NCBI GenBank assembly: GCA_001914705.1
Contig: MNDB01000008.1
Coordinates: forward strand, 1-26,298
DNA: 26,298 nt
Direction of reading: 5' to 3'
Source: Actinobacteria bacterium 13_2_20CM_68_14
GTDB lineage: Bacteria > Actinomycetota > Thermoleophilia > Gaiellales > Gaiellaceae
Shown here: positions 21,723 through 26,298 of the stretch, one piece after another
Numbering within the stretch: position 1 is the stretch's first letter
How the letters are laid out: every line of letters starts with the position of its first letter
Position numbers and translations under genes: made by a program
The notes under the pieces: generated by a model
Told to the model about the DNA's origin: nothing
The model's database searches: none
What the model saw: the letters and a program-made list of their open reading frames with translations, nothing else

Positions 21723-22336
21723 TGGCCCGCCCGAGGAAGACAAGCGCCAACGGCAACGGCTACCAGCCGCGCCTGAAGGAGCGTTACGAGCAGGAGCTGC
21801 GCCCGCAGCTCAAGGGCCAGCTCCAGGTCTCGTCGGTGATGGACGTCCCGCGCCTGCAGAAGATCACGCTCAATATGGGCATCGGCGACGCGAAGACCGA
21901 GGCGAAGGTGCTCGAGAACGCGCTCGACCAGCTGACCACGATCGCCGGTCAGCGCGCGCAGGTTCGCCGCGCGCGCAAGTCGATCGCGAGCTTCAAGCTG
22001 CGCGAGGGGATGCCCGTCGGCGTCCGCGTGACGCTCCGCGGCGCGCGCATGTGGGAGTTCCTCGACCGCCTGATCTCGATCGCGCTCCCGCGGATCCGCG
22101 ACTTCCGAGGCCTCAGCACGCGCTCGTTCGACGGCCGCGGCAACTTCTCGCTCGGGATCCGCGAGCAGATCATCTTCCCGGAGATCAACTACGACGACGT
22201 CGACACGATCCGGGGCCTCGACGTCGCGATCACCACGACTGCAGCGGACAACGAGCAGGCAGAAGCCCTGCTGCGCGGCCTCGGCATGCCCTTCCCGGGC
22301 ATGGCCGAGCCCGCACCCGAAGGAGAAGAGGAGTAG
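21722..22336 (+). CDS. rplE: 50S ribosomal protein L5
   Basis: L5 binds 5S rRNA in the central protuberance and contacts P-site tRNA. The 204-residue protein has a short extra N-terminus (PRKTSANGNGYQPR), then LKERYEQELRPQL, VPRLQKITLNMGIGDA, SIASFKLREGMPVGVRVTLRG, and IFPEINYDDVDTIRGLDVAI, the usual series. A small acidic end is added. It is coupled on both sides: its ATG overlaps the rplX stop and its TAG overlaps the GTG of rpsN. Confidence 0.97.
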   Translation: MARPRKTSANGNGYQPRLKERYEQELRPQLKGQLQVSSVMDVPRLQKITLNMGIGDAKTEAKVLENALDQLTTIAGQRAQVRRARKSIASFKLREGMPVGVRVTLRGARMWEFLDRLISIALPRIRDFRGLSTRSFDGRGNFSLGIREQIIFPEINYDDVDTIRGLDVAITTTAADNEQAEALLRGLGMPFPGMAEPAPEGEEE

Positions 22337-22521
22337 TGGCCAAAAAATCCCTCGTCGTCAAAGCCTCGCGCCCGCAGAAGTTCAAGGTGCGGAACTACAC
22401 GCGCTGCCGCCGCTGCGGCCGCCCGCGCGCGGTCTATCGCAAGTTCGGCCTCTGCCGGATCTGCCTGCGCGAGCTCGCGCACGAAGGCTCGATCCCCGGC
22501 ATGACCAAGAGTTCCTGGTAG
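22336..22521 (+). CDS. rpsN: 30S ribosomal protein S14, zinc-binding type
   Basis: S14 is a 30S head protein. This is the short 61-residue form with a zinc knuckle: C24-x2-C27 and C40-x2-C43 (YTRCRRCGRP and GLCRICLRE). The GTG start overlaps the rplE stop (TAGTG). It ends GMTKSSW, the normal end of this form. A zinc-free paralogue, which some actinobacteria use under zinc limitation, is not in this window. Confidence 0.96.
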   Translation: MAKKSLVVKASRPQKFKVRNYTRCRRCGRPRAVYRKFGLCRICLRELAHEGSIPGMTKSSW

Positions 22522-22600
22522 TGACGATGAAAAATGCTTCGCATTTTCCATCGAGCTGGTTTGTCCCGATCGCTTCGCTCGGGAGATAGAGGAGAAGCCT
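22522..22600 (+). promoter_or_regulatory. Structured intergenic element Y2 before rpsH
   Basis: A 12-position stem (22526-22537 with 22541-22552), triloop TTC, core AAAATGC-TTC-GCATTTT and the same single A.C mismatch as in Y1. Then come GCTGGTTTG (22555-22563) and a second stem, TCCCGA (22564-22569) with TCGGGA (22579-22584) enclosing CG/CG and a triloop. It finishes with GAGGAG (22589-22594), the ribosome-binding site of rpsH. Compared with Y1 the four outer pairs of stem 1 differ on both sides but still match. Confidence 0.6.
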
Positions 22601-22996
22601 ATGTTGACTGATCCAATAGCAGACATGCTCAGCCGGATTCGCAACGCGAATCGCGCGCTCCACGACCACGTGGAGATGCCGAACTCGCGGATCAAGGAGG
22701 AGATCGCCCGCCTGCTCAAGGAGGAGGGCTATATCCGCGACTACCACGTCGAGAACGGCGGCTCCTACAAGCGGCTCGTGATCGATCTCAAGTACAGCCG
22801 CAGCCGCGAGCGCGTGATCACGAACCTGAAGCGCGTCTCCAAGCCCGGACGCCGGATCTACGCGCGCAAGGACCGGCTGCCGCGCGTGCTCGGCGGCATG
22901 GGTGTCGCGATCCTGTCCACCTCGAACGGCCTGATCACGAGCCGCACCGCCCAGCAGCAGGGCGTCGGCGGCGAGGTGATCTGCTTCATCTGGTGA
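22601..22996 (+). CDS. rpsH: 30S ribosomal protein S8
   Basis: S8 organises the central domain of 16S rRNA; in E. coli it represses spc-operon translation by binding an mRNA mimic of its rRNA site. The 131 residues begin MLTDPIADMLSRIRNANRA and end with STSNGLITSRTAQQQGVGGEVICFIW, both diagnostic. The ATG is six bases after GAGGAG. The structured element just upstream could be a control site, although a relative of it also precedes rpsS. Confidence 0.98.
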   Translation: MLTDPIADMLSRIRNANRALHDHVEMPNSRIKEEIARLLKEEGYIRDYHVENGGSYKRLVIDLKYSRSRERVITNLKRVSKPGRRIYARKDRLPRVLGGMGVAILSTSNGLITSRTAQQQGVGGEVICFIW

Positions 22997-22999
22997 GCC

Positions 23000-23533
23000 A
23001 TGTCCCGAATCGGTAAACAGCCCATCGAGCTTCCCTCCGGCGTCAACGTCGCGATCTCGCCTGGGCGCGTTCAGGTGAACGGCCCGCTCGGCGAGCTCTC
23101 ACAGAACGTGCCGGCGCGGATGCAGATCGACCAGGACGACGGCACACTCGTCGTCAAGCGCCCCACCGAGCGCGGCGACGACCGGGCGCTGCACGGATTG
23201 ACGCGCTCTCTTGTCGCGAACATGGTCGAAGGGGTCACGAAGGGCTTCGAGAAGCGGCTCGAGCTGCAGGGTGTCGGCTATCGCGTGGCGTTGCGCGGCA
23301 CGGATCTGGAACTGAACGTCGGCTTCTCGCATCCCGTCGTGATCAAGCCGCCGCAGGGGATCTCCTTCGAGGTCCCGGACGCGACCACCGTGCTCGTCAA
23401 GGGGATCGACAAGCAGCAGGTCGGCGAGATCGCGGCGCAGGTGCGCAAGGTGCGGCCGCCCGAGCCTTACAAGGGCAAGGGCATCCGCTACGAGGGCGAG
23501 TACGTGCGAAGGAAGGTCGGTAAACGAGCGTAA
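23000..23533 (+). CDS. rplF: 50S ribosomal protein L6
   Basis: L6 lies at the base of the L7/L12 stalk near the sarcin-ricin loop. It has 177 residues with two similar domains: MSRIGKQPIELPSGVNVAIS in the first and GVGYRVALRGTDLELNVGFSHPV leading into the second, ending PPEPYKGKGIRYEGEYVRRKVGK. It starts three bases after the rpsH stop and its TAA overlaps the rplR ATG. Confidence 0.98.
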   Translation: MSRIGKQPIELPSGVNVAISPGRVQVNGPLGELSQNVPARMQIDQDDGTLVVKRPTERGDDRALHGLTRSLVANMVEGVTKGFEKRLELQGVGYRVALRGTDLELNVGFSHPVVIKPPQGISFEVPDATTVLVKGIDKQQVGEIAAQVRKVRPPEPYKGKGIRYEGEYVRRKVGKRA

Positions 23534-23889
23534 TGGCGGTTCTGACGAAACCCCAAGCTCGCGCCCGCAGGCACAAGCGCGTCCGCGGCAAGGTCTACGG
23601 GACGGCCGAGCGGCCGCGCCTGGTCGTCTTCCGTTCGAACGCCGGGATCGAGGCGCAGCTCGTCGACGACGGCGAGGGGAAGACCCTCGCGGCGGCGAGC
23701 TCCCTGCACCTGAAGAAATCGTTCAAGGGCAACAAGACCCAGCAGGCGGCCGAGGTCGGCAAGCTGCTGGCCGAGCGGGCGAAGCAGGCGGACCTCGAAT
23801 CCGTCGTCTTCGACCGAGGCGGCTACCTGTACCACGGACGCGTGAAGGCGCTGGCAGAGGCCGCACGCGAAGGAGGCCTGAAGTTTTGA
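23533..23889 (+). CDS. rplR: 50S ribosomal protein L18
   Basis: L18 binds 5S rRNA with L5. The 118-residue protein has the basic N-terminus (RARRHKRVRGKVYGTAERPRL split over about 10-30), VVFRSNAGIEAQLVDD and the ending VVFDRGGYLYHGRVKALAEAAREGGLKF, which is strongly conserved. ATG overlaps the rplF stop; its last codons contain the start of rpsE. Confidence 0.98.
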   Translation: MAVLTKPQARARRHKRVRGKVYGTAERPRLVVFRSNAGIEAQLVDDGEGKTLAAASSLHLKKSFKGNKTQQAAEVGKLLAERAKQADLESVVFDRGGYLYHGRVKALAEAAREGGLKF

Positions 23890-24539
23890 GCACGACTCCG
23901 GTCGAACGTGAGGTCATCGAGCGCGAGCGAGAGCGCGAGCTCAAGGAGCGCGTGGTCGAGATCAACCGCGTCGCCAAGGTCGTCAAGGGCGGCCGGCGGT
24001 TCTCGTTCACGGCGCTCGTCGTGATCGGGGACGAGGTCGACCGCGTCGGCGTCGGTTACGGCAAGGCGCGAGAGGTTCCGCTCGCAATCTCGAAGGCCGT
24101 CGACGACGCGAAGAAGAACCTGTTCACCGTGCCGAAGAAGGGCACGACGATCACCCACGAGATCCTGGGCGAGTTCGGTGCCGCGCGCGTGTTGCTGCGG
24201 CCCGCGAGCGAGGGGACGGGCGTGATCGCGGGCGGCGGCGTCCGCGCTGTGCTCGAGCTCGGCGGCGTTCGCGACATCCTCGCGAAGAGCCTGGGGACGA
24301 CGAACCCGATCAACATGCTCAAGGCGACGGTCGATGGTCTACGGCGCCTGCGGCGGCCCGAGGAGGTCGCGCAGATCCGCGGCCTGACGGTTTCACAGGT
24401 GCTGCCGATCCCGACGAGAGTCGAGGAAGAGCCCGTCGCCGAGCCGGTCCCCGCTGTCGAAGAACCGGCAGCTGTCGAGGAGCCGGCTGCGGCGGAGGAG
24501 ACAAACGATGCCGAAGTTGAAGATAACCCAGACACGTAG
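23886..24539 (+). CDS. rpsE: 30S ribosomal protein S5 with acidic C-terminal tail
   Basis: S5 sits at the mRNA entry and affects decoding accuracy. Residues about 20-178 are standard: ERVVEINRVAKVVKGGRRFSF, the GYGKAREVPLAI loop, GTGVIAGGGVRAVLE and the S2-fold end. Residues 178-217 add a Glu/Pro/Ala/Val tail with EEPVAEP-like units. The TTG start lies about nine bases after AAGGAGG (23870-23876) and overlaps the rplR stop. The last 32 bases of the tail coding region also encode the start of rpmD in another frame. Confidence 0.96.
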   Translation: MSTTPVEREVIERERERELKERVVEINRVAKVVKGGRRFSFTALVVIGDEVDRVGVGYGKAREVPLAISKAVDDAKKNLFTVPKKGTTITHEILGEFGAARVLLRPASEGTGVIAGGGVRAVLELGGVRDILAKSLGTTNPINMLKATVDGLRRLRRPEEVAQIRGLTVSQVLPIPTRVEEEPVAEPVPAVEEPAAVEEPAAAEETNDAEVEDNPDT

Positions 24540-24687
24540 CCAGATCGGTCAGAGCGAGCGCCACCGCGGCACGCTGCGGGCGCTCGGTCTCGGCAAGATC
24601 GGCCGCTCCGCAGAGCACACGGAAAGTCCTCAGCTCGCCGGTATGCTCAGGAAGGTTCGCCACCTGGTGAAGGTCGAGGACGCCTAG
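24508..24687 (+). CDS. rpmD: 50S ribosomal protein L30
   Basis: L30 is a small 50S protein. The 59-residue product reads MPKLKITQTRSQIGQSERHR, then TLRALGLGKIGRSAEHTESP and GMLRKVRHLVKVED, matching bacterial L30 from end to end. The ATG follows GCGGAGGAG in the rpsE tail, and the gene overlaps rpsE by 32 bases, a longer overlap than elsewhere in this operon. It seems to result from the extended rpsE tail running into rpmD. Confidence 0.95.
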   Translation: MPKLKITQTRSQIGQSERHRGTLRALGLGKIGRSAEHTESPQLAGMLRKVRHLVKVEDA

Positions 24688-24692
24688 CTGCC

Positions 24693-25352
24693 ATGCCGGA
24701 GAAGCTCAACCTCTCGAACCTCAAGCCCGCCCAGGCGCGCAAGGATCGCAAGCGCGTTGGCCGCGGCCTGGGTTCCGGCAAGGGGCGCTACTCGACGCGC
24801 GGCCTCAAGGGACAGAAGTCGCGCTCGGGCTCGCACAAGATGCGCGCCGGCTTCGAGGGTGGCCAGATGCCGATCTATATGCGCCTCGGCAAGCAGCGCG
24901 GCCCCTACTCGAAGGACGCGATGCCGATGGGCCCGCACCGCACCCACACGGTTGCGGTCAACGTTCGCGACCTCGAGCGGTTCGACGCCGGCACCGAGAT
25001 CACTCCCGAGTCGCTCGCTGCGGCCGGCCTGATCCGGAACACGAAGTACGACCTGAAGATTCTCGGCCACGGCGATCTGTCGAAGAAGCTTGCCGTCAGC
25101 GCGCACAACTTCTCCAAGAGCGCCCGCGAGAAGATCGAGCAGGCGGGCGGTTCGATCACCTGGCTCCGCGGGGAGCCCGAGCCACGCAAGCCGAAGCGGC
25201 GTCCACGCGCCGAGGTCTCGCAGGCCGAGCCTGAGCCGCCCGAGACGGAGGAAGAGGCGGCGGAGAACCCCGAGAGGGACAAGGCTGAAGCGACGGAGGA
25301 GCCGGAAGCGTCCTCCGAAGCTGATCAGACGGCCGAGGAAGAAGAGTCCTAG
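24693..25352 (+). CDS. rplO: 50S ribosomal protein L15 with charged C-terminal tail
   Basis: L15 is a late-assembly 50S protein. Residues 1 to about 158 are typical: LNLSNLKPAQARKDRKRVGRG-type start, GRGLGSGKGRYSTRGLKGQKSRSG with the Gly-rich basic loop, and the C-terminal fold ending in AGGSITWL. Residues about 160-219 form a tail, basic at first (EPRKPKRRPR) and then Glu-rich. Bacterial L15 is normally about 145-150 residues. Ribosome-binding sequence is weak, as expected for a gene starting only five bases after rpmD. Its stop overlaps the GTG of secY. Confidence 0.96.
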   Translation: MPEKLNLSNLKPAQARKDRKRVGRGLGSGKGRYSTRGLKGQKSRSGSHKMRAGFEGGQMPIYMRLGKQRGPYSKDAMPMGPHRTHTVAVNVRDLERFDAGTEITPESLAAAGLIRNTKYDLKILGHGDLSKKLAVSAHNFSKSAREKIEQAGGSITWLRGEPEPRKPKRRPRAEVSQAEPEPPETEEEAAENPERDKAEATEEPEASSEADQTAEEEES

Positions 25353-26298
25353 TGTTCTCCTGGCTCGCCAACGCCTGGCGCGTCCCGGAGCTACGGCGCA
25401 GGGTCCTGTTCACGGGCATGATCCTGGGCCTCTACCGGCTCGGCTCTTGGATGCCCGCGCCCGGCGTCGACTCGCAGTCGATTCAGGACTTCTTCGGCTC
25501 GGGCGGCCGCGGCAGCTCGATCCTCGGCCTGCTGAACCTGTTCTCGGGCTCCGCGCTCTCACGCTTCTCGATCTTCGCGCTCGGGATCATGCCCTACGTC
25601 ACCGCCTCGATCATCCTCCAGCTCCTGACCGTCGTGATCCCGAAGCTCGAGGAGCTCCAGAAAGAGGGCGAGGCCGGCATGGCCAGGATCAACCAGTACA
25701 CGCGCTACCTGACCGTCGCGCTCGCCGCGGCGCAGGCGATCGGCTACGCCTTCCTGTTCAAGCGCGAGGGCGTGCTGACCGCGAACTCGGGCCGGCTCGT
25801 CCTGATCGTCGTCACGCTCGTTGCCGGGACGACGCTGCTGATGTGGATGGGCGAGCTGATCACGAAGCGCGGGATCGGCAACGGGATCTCGCTGCTGATC
25901 TTCGCATCGATTCTCGCCACGGCCCCCGCGGGTGTGGTCGCCTGGTACAACGGTGGCCCGATGGAGAAGCTGTTCTTCCCGATCGTGGCGATCGCGATCG
26001 TGGTTGCGGTGGTGTTCATCCAGGAGGGACAGCGGCGGATCCCGATCCAGTACGCCAAGCAGATGGTGGGGCGGCGGATGACCTCCGGCGGGTCGACCTA
26101 TATGCCGCTGCGCGTGAACATGGCGGGCGTCATTCCGGTCATCTTCGCGGCCGCTGTGCTGGCCTTCCCGCCGACGGTCGGCGAGTTCATTCCTTCGACG
26201 CAGTCGTTCGTCAACCGGCACTTCCAGCCCTCGAGCTGGGGGTACCTGCTCACCGAGGCCGCCCTGATCGTCATCTTCACCTACTTCTACACCGCGGT
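25352..26298 (+). CDS. secY: Protein translocase subunit SecY (partial, cut by window end)
   Basis: SecY forms the channel of the Sec translocon in the cytoplasmic membrane. The first 315 residues are present, of roughly 430. They show the N-terminal LANAWRVPELRRRVLFTGMILGLYRLGSWMPAPGVD split over about 5-40, the plug region after it (SSILGLLNLFSGSALSRFSIFALGIMPYVTASIILQLL in parts), and TKRGIGNGISLLIF near 170-183. The cytoplasmic loop QRRIPIQYAKQ near 228-238 and further membrane helices follow. The GTG start overlaps the rplO stop (TAGTG). The frame is open to the edge; adk and map usually follow secY but lie outside the window. Confidence 0.96.
   Translation, partial: MFSWLANAWRVPELRRRVLFTGMILGLYRLGSWMPAPGVDSQSIQDFFGSGGRGSSILGLLNLFSGSALSRFSIFALGIMPYVTASIILQLLTVVIPKLEELQKEGEAGMARINQYTRYLTVALAAAQAIGYAFLFKREGVLTANSGRLVLIVVTLVAGTTLLMWMGELITKRGIGNGISLLIFASILATAPAGVVAWYNGGPMEKLFFPIVAIAIVVAVVFIQEGQRRIPIQYAKQMVGRRMTSGGSTYMPLRVNMAGVIPVIFAAAVLAFPPTVGEFIPSTQSFVNRHFQPSSWGYLLTEAALIVIFTYFYTA

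Overview
The window is GC-rich bacterial DNA carrying the end of the rpoBC operon followed by a complete str-S10-spc ribosomal super-cluster. RpoC, EF-G, EF-Tu and the ribosomal proteins look actinobacterial: RpoC is closely similar to mycobacterial RpoC across its core. The long acidic or proline-rich tails on several ribosomal proteins, and an extra block in the RpoC N-terminal region, point away from the classic Actinomycetia. A deep actinobacterial lineage such as Thermoleophilia is my best guess. This is inference from protein character, not a database result.

Layout: 1-284 is the 3' end of rpoB. 293-6901 is rpoC, which contains an in-frame internal tandem duplication of about 2.05 kb (1954-3999 and 4000-6117). 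An intrinsic terminator follows at 6907-6943. Two non-ribosomal genes sit between rpoBC and the str operon: a secreted protein of unknown function (6968-8755, +) and a membrane-anchored GAF-GGDEF diguanylate cyclase (8752-9993, -). The two are convergent and share a CTAG at their stops. 9994-10215 is a divergent intergenic region with an operator-like palindrome, a candidate rpsL promoter and a leader hairpin.

From 10216 to the end all genes lie on + in the canonical order: rpsL, rpsG, fusA, tuf, rpsJ, rplC, rplD, rplW, rplB, rpsS, rplV, rpsC, rplP, rpmC, rpsQ, rplN, rplX, rplE, rpsN, rpsH, rplF, rplR, rpsE, rpmD, rplO, secY (cut by the window end). Most junctions overlap by a few bases, which implies translational coupling. 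The exceptions are six structured gaps, before rpsG, rpsS, rplV, rplN, rplX and rpsH. About half of the starts are GTG or TTG. Functionally this is transcription (RNA polymerase), translation (30S and 50S proteins, two elongation factors) and the start of the Sec translocon.

The most notable observations are: (1) the rpoC duplication, which would give a polymerase subunit with two active-site aspartate triads and is probably an assembly chimera of two alleles unless long reads show otherwise; (2) two pairs of related intergenic elements (before rpsG/rplN and before rpsS/rpsH) whose stems are kept by compensatory changes, suggesting structured RNA leaders; (3) low-complexity charged extensions on S17, S3, L22, S5, L15, RpoB and RpoC; (4) a natural Arg at S12 position 88, the residue of a known streptomycin-resistance substitution. 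No CRISPR array, tRNA, rRNA, transposase or phage gene was seen.
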